Below, piece after piece: positions 34,620-44,177 of a stretch of DNA of 64,000 bases. A program made the translations under genes and the position numbers. The DNA lies in the NCBI RefSeq assembly GCF_021206925.1, contig NZ_JAJPRF010000011.1, forward strand, positions 54,696 through 118,695, in the 5' to 3' direction. Every line of letters starts with the position of its first letter. Within the stretch, counting starts at the first letter, position 1. This stretch comes from Rhodoflexus caldus (GTDB taxonomy: Bacteria > Bacteroidota > Bacteroidia > Cytophagales > Thermoflexibacteraceae). Under the pieces are notes generated by a model. It was not told the origin of the DNA. It did no database searches and saw only the letters and a list, made by a program, of their open reading frames with translations.

Positions 34620-35293
34620 CGGTAAATAAAACCGGTGGCTGTCGTACCAATAATATTATCATTCAGGATGCGCCCTGACAGCATTTCATTTTTGAGATAT
34701 TCCAGATAGCTGCGCGTGTAGATGCCAAAGCGATTGGGCAGGTATTCTAATGAATTGAATCTACCCAATGAGAGGGCATAGGGAAGATTGACATGAATAC
34801 CGGAAACGGCATTACCTTGTTTGTGCTGTACCTTGTAGCGACGGTACGACCATGCCCTGTCGGTATCAACAAAAATATGGATGTTGTAGGCATTGCCATT
34901 GAAGCGGATTTGAAAATCTACGCCTGTTTTATCAAGCGCCACGTCGCGTATTACATTTGCCGAACCGAAAAAATCTTGTGACAGATAATAGGCATGATAT
35001 TCGGTCAGCATCCCAAATTGCGTTCTGTAAAGCCGGGCTTCTAAGCCATTGCACAAATCTGTCCATGCAATATGGGGAAATGTTTGTTTAAGCAGATGGC
35101 TGTTATTCGTTAAGTAGTATTCATAGAAGGCCTTGAAATTCAACAGTTTGCCTTCTTCAAAAAAAGCCTTGTGTAACCAGGTGGAAGGATTGAGCGCGCC
35201 ACGCAAATCCTCCTCAAATGTCTTAATTTTATACAGCGTTGGATTGGTTTGCAGGCTTTTTAGAAATTCGGTAAAGCGGTTTAAATCGCTCAT
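34616..35293 (-). CDS. Conserved-looking protein of unknown function, possibly TaqI-type nuclease fold
   Basis: I do not recognise this 225-residue protein with certainty. It is soluble, without signal peptide. The centre RLYRTQFGMLTEYHAYYLSQ followed by ALDKTGVDFQIRF and NIHIFVDTDRAWSYRRYK is reminiscent of the order of motifs in TaqI-family restriction endonucleases (RTW...GVD...IKK). The catalytic lysine is not clearly kept. No methyltransferase lies next to it. Its ATG overlaps the stop of the aminotransferase gene by 4 bp, so it is translationally coupled to a metabolic enzyme, which is an odd setting for a restriction enzyme. Treat the nuclease idea as a weak lead. Confidence 0.5.
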   Translation of the reverse strand: MSDLNRFTEFLKSLQTNPTLYKIKTFEEDLRGALNPSTWLHKAFFEEGKLLNFKAFYEYYLTNNSHLLKQTFPHIAWTDLCNGLEARLYRTQFGMLTEYHAYYLSQDFFGSANVIRDVALDKTGVDFQIRFNGNAYNIHIFVDTDRAWSYRRYKVQHKQGNAVSGIHVNLPYALSLGRFNSLEYLPNRFGIYTRSYLEYLKNEMLSGRILNDNIIGTTATGFIYR

Positions 35294-36123
35294 TGGCCAA
35301 TATTTTTTGTCATTTCATCAAACAAGCCAAGCAAGCGCAGCGTATTGCGCCCGGGTTTACCGTTGGCTATCGGTTTGCCATCAATAGTAGTAATCGGCAT
35401 AACGCGCTTGGTTGTTCCTGTGGTAAAAATTTCATCGGCTTGCCACAGTTCCTCTACCGTAACGGGGCGTTCTTCTACTTTGTAAATGTCTTTTGCCAGT
35501 TGCAGCGTAACATGGCGCGTAATGCCTTTCAGGATGTTGGCATCGGGCGTAACCAGCGTGTCGCCGTGGAACAGGAACAGGTTGCTGCGGCTCAGTTCAC
35601 TTACTAAACCATCCTTGTGGAAAAGTACATCTACTGCTCCGGCAGCCTTGATTTGGTTGCGCAGCATAATCAGCCGCACGTAGTTGGTGGACTTGATTTC
35701 GGGCAGTTCGCGCAGGTACTCATCGGTGATGATATGGATGCCTTGTGTGAATTTTTCGGGTGCTACGTAAGGAATATCTTCTGTGATAATCAGCAAATTA
35801 GGAGTTTCGGCGGGTGTAACGCCGTCGGGTGTATAGCCGCCTGTCAGCACCAAGCGGAACGAAATATCCCGTATGCCCGTGCGTTGGTGCAGGTCATCCA
35901 TTTGCCGCCAAACAGCATCCTTGCTGAACGGGAAAGAAATACCCATCAGTGCGGCGGAGCGCTCAAATCGTTGCAGGTAGAGGTCGCGCATGAAAGGCCG
36001 ACCGCCATAGGTGCGGCAGTAGTCAAAAAGCCCGTAGCCGCGCAGCAGCCCGATGTCGTTAATGAAAATCTGCCCTTTGTCGGCGGGCATTATCTCTCCG
36101 TTGATTGAGCAAAAATGAGCCAT
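35290..36123 (-). CDS. Class IV aminotransferase (branched-chain or D-amino acid aminotransferase-like)
   Basis: The 277-residue PLP enzyme begins with the class IV pattern INGEIMPADKGQIFINDIGL and RGYGLFDYCRTYGGRPFMRD. The PLP lysine is Lys144 in PEIKSTNY. Later motifs are LVSELSRSNLFLF, KGITRHVTLQLAKD and EIFTTGTTKRVMPI. The family includes BCAT, D-amino acid transaminase and 4-amino-4-deoxychorismate lyase. The FDYCRTYGG loop does not settle which. It is first of a coupled pair (ATGA overlap) with the unknown protein. No folate or isoleucine/valine genes are near. Confidence 0.88.
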   Translation of the reverse strand: MAHFCSINGEIMPADKGQIFINDIGLLRGYGLFDYCRTYGGRPFMRDLYLQRFERSAALMGISFPFSKDAVWRQMDDLHQRTGIRDISFRLVLTGGYTPDGVTPAETPNLLIITEDIPYVAPEKFTQGIHIITDEYLRELPEIKSTNYVRLIMLRNQIKAAGAVDVLFHKDGLVSELSRSNLFLFHGDTLVTPDANILKGITRHVTLQLAKDIYKVEERPVTVEELWQADEIFTTGTTKRVMPITTIDGKPIANGKPGRNTLRLLGLFDEMTKNIGQ

Positions 36124-36177
36124 AAGAAGCGAATGGATAGAATTAGGGAGGTAAAAGTACCAAATTTAGCGGCAAAT

Positions 36178-36939
36178 TTAGCCTACCAGTCGGTAAACCG
36201 CTTTGCCCAGCATCACCAGCGAAAGCACGCTAAGCACGATGCGCTCCCATCGGTGATAGCTGCCGTCGCTTATCTTTTTGAGCCATTGGTTGCCCAATAC
36301 AGCCCCCAAAACCGTTACGGCAACTAACGCAACCATCAGACCGGCATATTCCCCGAAATCAAAATCAACCACCCATATAAACGTAGGAATTTTAATTACG
36401 TGTGCCGTGAGTTGGCAGGCGGCTTTGGTGGCCACGGTCTGTTCTTTTTTGAGAGCTGTTTTCAGGAAAAAGGGAGAAATAAACGGCCCCACCACACCTA
36501 CGAGCATCCCCAGAAAGCCCGAGGCAAAGCCAAGAGCCATAAACACATACAAAAAACGGGTACTGACTGCTTTTACCGCCGTACTGTGTTGTTTGGGCGG
36601 TATCACGTTCACCATAACCAAAATGGCAAGGCTCATCAGCAATTCCAGCCAATACGGATTGGCATATTGGATGCATAAACCGCCCAGATACGCGCCCACA
36701 GGCAATGGCAGGATGAAACGCCACACGATGGGCACATAGACCTGACGCAGCGATACCGCCACTCGCGACACATTACTCACCAACTGCACAACAGCGTGAA
36801 TAGGAACGGCAGCACGCACCGACAAAAACAAATTGACCAATACGAACAGCATCATGCCGCCTGCCACTCCAAAAACAGCAGAAAAAGCAGCAGTAGCCAA
36901 TGCGCCCAGTAACAAAAAAAACAGGGCTGCGGCGCTCAT
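36178..36939 (-). CDS. TSUP family (TauE/SafE) membrane exporter
   Basis: The 253-residue protein has about eight hydrophobic segments in the TSUP arrangement of two related halves: FGVAGGMMLFVLV in the first and GFLGMLVGVVGPFISPFFL in the second. Members move sulfite, sulfoacetate or related anions across the inner membrane. Its ATG overlaps the stop of the DUF2252 gene by one base (TAATG). The sulfur link could relate to the TsdA-like operon 3.3 kb away, but that is speculation. Confidence 0.85.
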   Translation of the reverse strand: MSAAALFFLLLGALATAAFSAVFGVAGGMMLFVLVNLFLSVRAAVPIHAVVQLVSNVSRVAVSLRQVYVPIVWRFILPLPVGAYLGGLCIQYANPYWLELLMSLAILVMVNVIPPKQHSTAVKAVSTRFLYVFMALGFASGFLGMLVGVVGPFISPFFLKTALKKEQTVATKAACQLTAHVIKIPTFIWVVDFDFGEYAGLMVALVAVTVLGAVLGNQWLKKISDGSYHRWERIVLSVLSLVMLGKAVYRLVG

Positions 36940-38087
36940 TATTTCTTCACTAATTTGCGTGGAAGCACTTTGGTTTTTTGCAGACTTTGTACGTAAAAAT
37001 TATGTGCAGAAATGATTTCACTGCTCATCTGCTCCGCTATGGCTACAAAGTCTGTGTAATTTTTTGACAAATGTTCCAATAGTTTGCCTGCTTCTTCGGG
37101 CTTTACCGACTTGCGGTGTGCCTGCCCTAATTGCGTACCGACCGAGTAGGCCAAGTCTAACTGTAAAGTAACATCTAAGCGGGTTTTGATTTTATACGAA
37201 AACGTAGGAATGGCACGTCCCCAGTACTGTTCGCCGTTGTAGGTCGCATAGCCGAGCCGCTCTTCCACATGCGGTGCATACAATTCAGCAGCTTTATTCA
37301 TGCGTATGCCGTGGTGCTCGTAGGGGTTGTGATACCATTCATTGTCTACATCCTGATATACAGACTTGATATCCAATAAGATACGGTCGGTATTCGGCTT
37401 TTCTTCTTTGGGAGCAAGCACAACCAGAATACGTTTGTTTTGCAGCGTTCCTTCTGCCTTACCTGCTCTTTCAATAAAGTAAGTGTCCAACAAATCGGTT
37501 TCGCTGCGGCTTTCCAGATAGGAGTTTAGAATGCCCACTACTGCCGGGTCATCGGTTGGCAGCGGGTTTTCTTTGAGCTTTTTTGCCCAGTTATTGTCGG
37601 TTTTGAGATAGTCATTAACCGATTTTTCCCACTGTTGCGGCTTGATGGCTTCCAGATGGCTCAGGCTCTTGTAGTCCAAATCGGCATGAGAAAAGCTGCG
37701 CACATAGCCTTCGTAAAGATAGTCAAGCACGATATCGGGCAAAAACTTTTTGATTCCCTTTTGTTTGCGCAAAGCGATGGAAGAAAGCAAACGCACGATA
37801 TCCCATGCGTAAGGGCCGAACCGCGAGCGGTCAAAGTCTATCATAGCCGCGCCGCGCTCGGTTTTTACATAGTTTTCCAAATGCGGATTGCCGTGCAGAA
37901 ATACTTTGGGCATTTCCGAGTGGTCGGCGAGCTGCGCAAATCGCTCCTGCATACGGATGCACATGGTGCGAAAATAAAAGAAGACCCCTCTGTCTTTGTC
38001 CAAGTAGTTCTTAATCATCACTACGGTATCGGTAGCGGGGTCTTTGGAAAAAAAGTTTTTGCCGGGTTTCAACAGTGCTTTCGCCAT
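36939..38087 (-). CDS. DUF2252-like protein (phosphotransferase/APH-like fold)
   Basis: The 382-residue protein has VFLHGNPHLENYVKTERGA and AMIDFDRSRFGPYAWDIVRL, which match the DUF2252 pattern (GDxHxENF...DFD) and resemble the catalytic loop of aminoglycoside phosphotransferase-like kinases. The usual Asp of GDxH is Asn in HGNPH, which may affect catalysis. A C-terminal segment LGQAHRKSVKPEEAGKLLEH also fits DUF2252. Function is unknown. The frame continues up to a TTG at 38117, and the ATG at 38087 is preferred. It is followed directly by the TSUP gene. Confidence 0.75.
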   Translation of the reverse strand: MAKALLKPGKNFFSKDPATDTVVMIKNYLDKDRGVFFYFRTMCIRMQERFAQLADHSEMPKVFLHGNPHLENYVKTERGAAMIDFDRSRFGPYAWDIVRLLSSIALRKQKGIKKFLPDIVLDYLYEGYVRSFSHADLDYKSLSHLEAIKPQQWEKSVNDYLKTDNNWAKKLKENPLPTDDPAVVGILNSYLESRSETDLLDTYFIERAGKAEGTLQNKRILVVLAPKEEKPNTDRILLDIKSVYQDVDNEWYHNPYEHHGIRMNKAAELYAPHVEERLGYATYNGEQYWGRAIPTFSYKIKTRLDVTLQLDLAYSVGTQLGQAHRKSVKPEEAGKLLEHLSKNYTDFVAIAEQMSSEIISAHNFYVQSLQKTKVLPRKLVKK

Positions 38088-38208
38088 CTCATAAAACAGG
38101 GTTTTTGTTTGTAACAATTTATTAACGCAAACTTAACATGAATTATTTGAAAAAGCAGCGATAATTTTGGGTGTTAATAAATTGAAACAACTTAGCCTGT
38201 CTTTGGGA

Positions 38209-38250
38209 ACGCTGATTTTTAGCGGATAACGCGGGTTTACGCTGATTTTT
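38209..38250 (+). repeat. Short direct repeat ACGCTGATTTTT, two copies
   Basis: Copies at 38209-38220 and 38239-38250, 30 bp apart, lie in the 193-bp gap between the DUF2252 and SNF2 genes. The end of the SNF2 transcript would pass through them. Confidence 0.5.
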
Positions 38251-38280
38251 TCCTGTAAAAATCTGCTATTATCAACCCGC

Positions 38281-41200
38281 CTACTCGGGCTTGAAGATAT
38301 TCATCAAATCATCATCGGAAAGATTGCCCATCCATTGCTCGCCCTCAACTACGCTCAGGTTGGCAAGGGCCTTTTTAGCCGACTGCATTTCGTTGATTTT
38401 TTCTTCAAAAGTCCCTTTGACAATCAGGCGATGGACAAACACATTTTTGGTTTGTCCGATGCGATAGGCGCGGTCGGTTGCCTGATTTTCCACCGCAGGA
38501 TTCCACCACAAATCGTAGTGAATTACCCGTGTAGCTTGGGTCAGGTTGAGCCCTGTGCCTCCTGCTTTCAGCGAAATAATCATCAGTTTGGCCTGCGGCT
38601 CGTTCTGGAAAATTTGCACCAACTCATCGCGCTGTTTGGCAGAGCAACCGCCGTGGAAGTACAGCGGCGTAAACCCGAAGCGCTCTTCGTGCATCTGCAT
38701 CAGCAGCTCACACATTTCGGTATATTGGCTGAAAATCAGCACTTTCTCGTTGTTTCCATAGATTTCTTCCAACAACTCCATCGTGCGCATAGCCTTGCCC
38801 GAAAGAGCGGTATCGCCGGAGCTTTTCTTGTTGAATTGTGCCGGATGGTTGCAAATCTGTTTCAATGAAATCAGTATTTTGCCTACTACTCCCAATCGTT
38901 GAAGCCCCTTCACGCTTTTGAGCATTTCCATCAGTTGCTCGTAGGTTTTGGTGTATAAAGCGGCCTGTTCTTTGGTAAGGGTGCAGTATTCATCTATTTC
39001 TATTTTATCGGGCAAATCGCTGATGATACTTTTATCGGTTTTGAGGCGGCGCATGATAAACGGCTCGGTAATGCGTCGGAAACGGTCTAAGAGTTCCTGG
39101 TCTTGTGTAGTTTCAATCGGCATGGCATAGGTGCGTTGAAAGTGCTCGCGCCCGCCTAAGTATTTGGGCTGTGCAAAATCCATAATACTCCAATATTCCA
39201 TCAGTCGGTTTTCCACAGGCGTACCGCTCATGGCTATCCGCAACTTGCTCTTGATTTTTTTAACTGCTTTTGTCTGGTCTGTGGAAGGATTCTTGATATT
39301 TTGCGCCTCGTCAATGACTGTTATCAGCCATTTTTGCTTGTTGATTTCTTCCCAGTCGTTACGCAACGTACCGTAAGAGGTAATCAGCACGTCAAAAGTC
39401 GTTGGATGCGGCAGGCTGCGTTGCGCCCCGTAGAACATCTCCACGCGCAGACCGGGTGCAAAGCGACGGATTTCTTTTTGCCAGTTGGTCAGTAGGCTGG
39501 TAGGTGCTACCACCAGTGCTTTTTGTTTGTCCAATTCACCCTCTTCTTTGAGTTTAGCCAACAGGGTGATGACTTGCAGGGTTTTGCCCAAGCCCATATC
39601 GTCGGCCAGAATACTGCCCAAGCTCAACTTCGCATTCTTGTAGAGCCACTCAAAGCCGCGCACCTGATACGGGCGAAGTTGTGCTTGTAAATCGGTAGGA
39701 AGGGGCACAGCTTCCACAGCCTTTAATGCTTCTATATGCTCTTTCAGGCCGCTGTCTATACGCACCTCTGCTCCGTTCCACTCCTCTGCAAAAAGTGCCT
39801 GCAAAGATTCCTGAGGGGACAAATCACCTGACTGTTCCAGAAATTTTTTCAGCTTTTCAATTTCTTTGGGGTCAATCAGTACATAACTACCGTTGATTTT
39901 GGCAAGACCTGTCGTATTAGCTATCAGCCGGTTAAATTCTTCATCTGAAATCGTTTGATTGCCCAGTGCAATGGAACGTTTCAGTTCCAGATTATGGATA
40001 TTCAGGTAAGAAGTCCTCTCCTCGTTAAGCCCCTCCAACCTACTCATGCTGAGTACCGGTTTGAGTTTGAGCAGGTTTTCCATCTCTTTGGGCAGCATGA
40101 CGGTAATTTGCAGCAGGCGCAAAACAGGCAGCACGTCTATAAAAATCCGCGTAAAATCGTTGACGGAAATAAAGCCCACATCTACCCCTTGCGACATCAG
40201 CACAGGTGTTATTTCCGACATATGGTGGCTCAAAATGGCCAAATCCTGCAAAATGGATACGCGATAGGGCGCATATTCGGCATCCCTGAACAGTTTGAAA
40301 AGCTCTACGGGATGTGCTGCCGCGGGGTCGTCGGGCAGTTGGAAAAGCAACTCCATTTCCAGCGAATCCTCCCGCGTATCGCTTTCCATTACTTTCAGGA
40401 TGGGTTTTGCCTGTTTTTCGGGCAGGTAGAATACGCGCAGCCACAAGCGGATATTTTGCGGCGTTTCTCTTCGGTCTAAATCTTTGGCGTTGATGAGTGC
40501 CGCCGCAGAGACGCAAAAAAATGCTGACAGAATATCATCGGTGTTATCAAGCCCGCGCACATTGCATATCTGATGGACGTGCAGCGTAATTAAATAGGCC
40601 AGTAACTCTGCTACCTGCCTTTCAGGAGGAAGAAACCCTACGTCCTCTTTGCCTTGCTTCAATACCAGCATATTGGGCGGTATCACTTCCGCCAATTGGC
40701 GGATAATTTCGGCCACTTCTGTAATCAATAGAGCAGGTAACCAGCGAAAGGCATATTTATCTTTTGTAACCTGATGCAACTGAGGAATAATGCCGCCCTG
40801 CCTGAGCAGCAGCAGCGTAAACTTATTGAGTGTGTAAAAAGCCTGCACGTCAGGCGCATAAAAACTCAGATTTTCTGCCTGCAAATGGGTGAGCCATGTT
40901 AAAAAATCTTTACCTGTACGCCAGTAATGCGGCGATTTATCCGTCAGCGCTTCTATGGTAGGCGCTTTGTCTTTTTCTACGATGAAATGCAGGCGGCGCA
41001 CCGACATAGGCACGGGCAACAGATTTTCCTGTTGTCTGTTGTTGCGTACCTTGGGCGCAAGCATCGCAGCTGCATTATTTTGTAAAATTCTGATTTGTTT
41101 GGCATAAACATTCCGAAAATCAGCCTTGCCGCTGTAAAAAGCCGGCCGTTCACTCAAAAGCATAATCAGCCGCTGCGATACATCAGGCACTTCCAGCGAT

Positions 41201-41826
41201 ATATGCGCAAGTTCTGCCACATCTGCCTGCAACTCAAAAGGCAAGGGCTGCCTCCCTTTGCTAATCATTGTAAACAGGTCTGGAATATCATCGTAGATGC
41301 GCGGGATAACATAGCCGCGTTTTTCCAATTCATCGCGCAAGTCCAGCCCCCTGAGCGCAAAAACCAGAAAGGGATTTTGATCTATCTGATTGGCTATCAT
41401 GTAGATAACTGCCGCCTGATGCTTGCACGGGCTGGCATGGTCAGGGCAACTGCACTCGCTTTGCACCTCGTTCCATGACTTGGGAAACAACCTGATGCCT
41501 TTTTCCATCAAAAGCGTGCGATACAGGTCTATCGGCAGTTCGCCTGTCAGCAGATTAGATAAAAAGTAGGTATTATCAATAATGGCGCGCATCAGGCTTT
41601 CTTTCTCGCGTGCCGAAAACGGCGCAAGGGAGAGTATTACGTTGTAGGGCTTTGGGTTTGAGCCGGCTACTTTTGCACGCGCTTTGCCATTAACAAAGTT
41701 AATTTCTTCTACATGACCATCGGCAGCATAAGCCTTTCCTCGCGGCAAGCGGTTCTCTCTGTCAATATTACTTAGCGCATCTAACCACTGATTGCCCCAC
41801 CAGGTGTTTCCGAATGTATTTCGCAT
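38281..41826 (-). CDS. SWIM zinc-finger SNF2-family ATPase (helicase-related)
   Basis: The 1181-residue protein has an N-terminal SWIM zinc finger (Cys125, Cys127, Cys134, His136 in CSCPDHASPCKH), then a long helical middle region. A SNF2-type ATPase follows: Walker A ADDMGLGKTLQ near 745, Walker B VIDEAQNIKNP near 837, SGTPVENRLMEYWSIMDF and the C-terminal lobe (IISLKAGGTGLNLTQATRVI, RAYRIGQTKNVFVHRLI). It is a DNA translocase of the bacterial RapA/HepA-like group rather than a true helicase. Its cellular task is not known. It stands alone on the minus strand, 42 bp after the MenE-like gene. Confidence 0.92.
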   Translation of the reverse strand: MRNTFGNTWWGNQWLDALSNIDRENRLPRGKAYAADGHVEEINFVNGKARAKVAGSNPKPYNVILSLAPFSAREKESLMRAIIDNTYFLSNLLTGELPIDLYRTLLMEKGIRLFPKSWNEVQSECSCPDHASPCKHQAAVIYMIANQIDQNPFLVFALRGLDLRDELEKRGYVIPRIYDDIPDLFTMISKGRQPLPFELQADVAELAHISLEVPDVSQRLIMLLSERPAFYSGKADFRNVYAKQIRILQNNAAAMLAPKVRNNRQQENLLPVPMSVRRLHFIVEKDKAPTIEALTDKSPHYWRTGKDFLTWLTHLQAENLSFYAPDVQAFYTLNKFTLLLLRQGGIIPQLHQVTKDKYAFRWLPALLITEVAEIIRQLAEVIPPNMLVLKQGKEDVGFLPPERQVAELLAYLITLHVHQICNVRGLDNTDDILSAFFCVSAAALINAKDLDRRETPQNIRLWLRVFYLPEKQAKPILKVMESDTREDSLEMELLFQLPDDPAAAHPVELFKLFRDAEYAPYRVSILQDLAILSHHMSEITPVLMSQGVDVGFISVNDFTRIFIDVLPVLRLLQITVMLPKEMENLLKLKPVLSMSRLEGLNEERTSYLNIHNLELKRSIALGNQTISDEEFNRLIANTTGLAKINGSYVLIDPKEIEKLKKFLEQSGDLSPQESLQALFAEEWNGAEVRIDSGLKEHIEALKAVEAVPLPTDLQAQLRPYQVRGFEWLYKNAKLSLGSILADDMGLGKTLQVITLLAKLKEEGELDKQKALVVAPTSLLTNWQKEIRRFAPGLRVEMFYGAQRSLPHPTTFDVLITSYGTLRNDWEEINKQKWLITVIDEAQNIKNPSTDQTKAVKKIKSKLRIAMSGTPVENRLMEYWSIMDFAQPKYLGGREHFQRTYAMPIETTQDQELLDRFRRITEPFIMRRLKTDKSIISDLPDKIEIDEYCTLTKEQAALYTKTYEQLMEMLKSVKGLQRLGVVGKILISLKQICNHPAQFNKKSSGDTALSGKAMRTMELLEEIYGNNEKVLIFSQYTEMCELLMQMHEERFGFTPLYFHGGCSAKQRDELVQIFQNEPQAKLMIISLKAGGTGLNLTQATRVIHYDLWWNPAVENQATDRAYRIGQTKNVFVHRLIVKGTFEEKINEMQSAKKALANLSVVEGEQWMGNLSDDDLMNIFKPE

Positions 41827-41868
41827 GATATGAATTTATTTGATTAGTCTGAAAAGATAATATGATTT

Positions 41869-42969
41869 TTACATACTGTCAATAGTTTTTTGCACCTCTC
41901 GTCTGCTTACTTTTCCCGTTGCTGTTTCAGGAAATTGTGGCAGGCAGAAAATACGTTGCGGCGCATGGTAGCGCGGCAATTTTTCTTTTAAGTATTGCAA
42001 AAGATATGTTGCGGACAGTTCGGTATCCGTTTCCACAATCAGTACTACACGTTCCCCCAGCCGCTCATCGGGCAGTGAACTAATAATGAACCGTTTGCCC
42101 GACAGTTCGGGCAGTTGCAACCGTTGAATTTCCTGCTCCAATTGTTCGGGGAATATTTTCACCCCGCCCGAATTGATGACAAAATCGGCACGCCCCTCAA
42201 AACGAAAGCAGTCAGCTTGGGTAAAGGTTATTACATCATTGGTGTAAACCCATTGATTGTCAGTAACTTCTCCTTTGAGCATCAGGCAACTGCGCTCATC
42301 GGTTTGGGCGGTAATGCCGGGCAGCAGCCTGTATGCTGTTTCGGGCGAAGTACCATTGACACGCCGCAGAGCAATATGCGAAACGGTTTCGGTCATACCG
42401 AAGGTGGCGTAAACAGCGGCACGAGTTTGTTGCGCTGCTCGCTCCAATTCGGCACTCATGGCAGCGCCGCCGATGATAACCTTGCCGCAACGGTCTAAAA
42501 CAGATTTATCGGGTTCATTTTCAAGGCTTTGCTGCAATTGCAAGGGTACCATTGCTACAAAATCAAAGCCTGTTTCGGTAGTAAAATTTTGCAAGGGATG
42601 CGAAGACGGCGCAACCAAGTCCATATGCAACCCGATTTCCCAACCACGCGCCAGCATCATAATGCCTGCAATGTAGGCAGGATTGAGGCACACCAATGCC
42701 GATTGTCCACTGTGCAGTTGCAAAGTTGCCGCCGTTCCGTGTATGCTTGCCAGCATCTGCCTGCGGCTTACGGTAATGGGCTTGGGGATGCCCGTAGAGC
42801 CGGAAGTTTGCAAGTGGAAAAGCTCCTCACCGCGCAGCCATGCACGGCTGAACCGCAAAGCCGCCCGATATACAGCCTCATAGCTTTCTAATTGATTATC
42901 AGTTGCTTGTAGGATTTCATCGGCTGTCCATACAGGTTTTTCGGGCAGGTCGGCGAGGCAGAGTTGCAT
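41869..42969 (-). CDS. menE: O-succinylbenzoate-CoA ligase-like AMP-forming enzyme
   Basis: The 366-residue protein carries the AMP-binding P-loop HLQTSGSTGIPKPI, the A5-type motif YATFGMTETVSHIALR, the hinge FRFEGRADFVINSGGVKIFP and the C-terminal lysine motif ETATGKVSRREVQK. The shortened N-terminal region and total length fit the compact MenE of Bacteroidota, which activates o-succinylbenzoate with CoA in menaquinone synthesis. No other men gene is in the window. The gene symbol is by similarity. It lies 65 bp downstream of the DUF1573 gene and may be cotranscribed. Confidence 0.78.
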   Translation of the reverse strand: MQLCLADLPEKPVWTADEILQATDNQLESYEAVYRAALRFSRAWLRGEELFHLQTSGSTGIPKPITVSRRQMLASIHGTAATLQLHSGQSALVCLNPAYIAGIMMLARGWEIGLHMDLVAPSSHPLQNFTTETGFDFVAMVPLQLQQSLENEPDKSVLDRCGKVIIGGAAMSAELERAAQQTRAAVYATFGMTETVSHIALRRVNGTSPETAYRLLPGITAQTDERSCLMLKGEVTDNQWVYTNDVITFTQADCFRFEGRADFVINSGGVKIFPEQLEQEIQRLQLPELSGKRFIISSLPDERLGERVVLIVETDTELSATYLLQYLKEKLPRYHAPQRIFCLPQFPETATGKVSRREVQKTIDSM

Positions 42970-43034
42970 GGGGACTATGTTTTACCCCAAAATTCGCACT
43001 CCGAAGAAAAGAACGCAAAAATTTGCTCTGCTGC

Positions 43035-44177
43035 TTATTTCGTTCCTGCAATAACATTAACCTGCATTTCAAGCATTTGCTCGGGTTGCTGCTCGTCGTT
43101 GCTTTTAATGACAAAGCGGCGAATTTGTTTGCCAAGCGTTCCGTTGTGGATAAACCGCACTTGAATAACGGCAAACTCCTGCGGAGCAAGCGAAAATTGC
43201 TTTTCGGAAATAATTTCGCAACCCGGGAAGGGTTTTATGTCAAGTACTTCCAGCGGTTTGCCGCCCTCGTTGTAAATTACAAATTCAGTAACCAAGCCCA
43301 CGTTGAGGTAAATATCGCCAAGGGTTTGTACTGTTTCGCTCAGTTGCATACGCGGCCCTAAATCGGGGTTAATGGTGCCGCTGCCGGTGCGGGGCATCCC
43401 TGCCGGGGCAGATTTGCTTTCCTCACTGAAAAGCATTTCCCCTGCCGAAGGCACAATATTGGCTATCATGTTTACTTCCACCCGCGGCTGAGCGGCATTT
43501 TTGGTAAACAAAGCTACATTTTCCTGAAAAAAGCCTGCCGATTTTTTCAACTTGGGGTCGTAGGTAACTACAATGGAGCCGATTTTGCCGGGCGGAATGA
43601 CCAATGAAGAGTCAAAATAGACGCGGATATGCGTCGGAGTTTCTATGCGGTTGGTAAAAACGATGGTATCATTGCCGGCATTGTACATCTCAAATCGCTT
43701 GCTTACAACCGCCTGCCCGGTAATGCTGCCAAAATTCAGGTTTTTATGGCGAAAGCGCAGCACACCGCTGATGTAAGGAAACGAAGCCTCAGGAGTAGCA
43801 GGTGAGGGAGCAATATAACCTTCTAATTTCAGCGTAAAAGTGCGCGGCTGTGGGTCGGTAATGTGCACCGTGAAAATTTTCTGAAAAGGCCCCAACTTGT
43901 AAGGGGCAAACACAACCTTGATGGAGCCGGACTTACCCGGTGCGATAGGGGTTTGGGTAAAAGATGCGGTACTGCACGAACAATCGGGGATGACTTTTTG
44001 GATATTCAGCGGCGTAACTCCTTGATTTTTAACGATAAACTCATGAATAACGGGAGTTTCTTCTTTGCTGATGCGCCCTACGTTTTGTACTACTTCCGAA
44101 ATCTGTATTTGTGCAAAAGCGATGCCTGCCGACAGCAACCAGCAGCAAAGCCATCCTATCCAACGTCCGAATTTCAT
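43035..44177 (-). CDS. Secreted DUF1573 protein with ASPM/SPD-2/Hydin-like Ig domains
   Basis: The 380-residue product has a signal peptide (cut after GIAFAQ) and three repeats of about 100-120 residues. The first is the DUF1573 domain, with HEFIVKNQGVTPLNIQKVIP, DCSCS and IAPGKSGSIKVVFAP. The others (FGSITGQAVVSKRFEMYNAG, TLGDIYLNVGLVTEFVIYNE) follow the same ASH-like beta-sandwich plan. Such proteins are periplasmic or surface-located and of unknown role. A TATGTTTG -7 element lies 26 bp upstream. Confidence 0.85.
   Translation of the reverse strand: MKFGRWIGWLCCWLLSAGIAFAQIQISEVVQNVGRISKEETPVIHEFIVKNQGVTPLNIQKVIPDCSCSTASFTQTPIAPGKSGSIKVVFAPYKLGPFQKIFTVHITDPQPRTFTLKLEGYIAPSPATPEASFPYISGVLRFRHKNLNFGSITGQAVVSKRFEMYNAGNDTIVFTNRIETPTHIRVYFDSSLVIPPGKIGSIVVTYDPKLKKSAGFFQENVALFTKNAAQPRVEVNMIANIVPSAGEMLFSEESKSAPAGMPRTGSGTINPDLGPRMQLSETVQTLGDIYLNVGLVTEFVIYNEGGKPLEVLDIKPFPGCEIISEKQFSLAPQEFAVIQVRFIHNGTLGKQIRRFVIKSNDEQQPEQMLEMQVNVIAGTK

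Noticed and set aside
38281..41826. SNF2 ATPase as part of a defence island with the Type IIG-like gene
   Set aside because: The genes are 9.5 kb apart with ordinary metabolic genes between them, and SWIM-SNF2 proteins are common single genes in this phylum.
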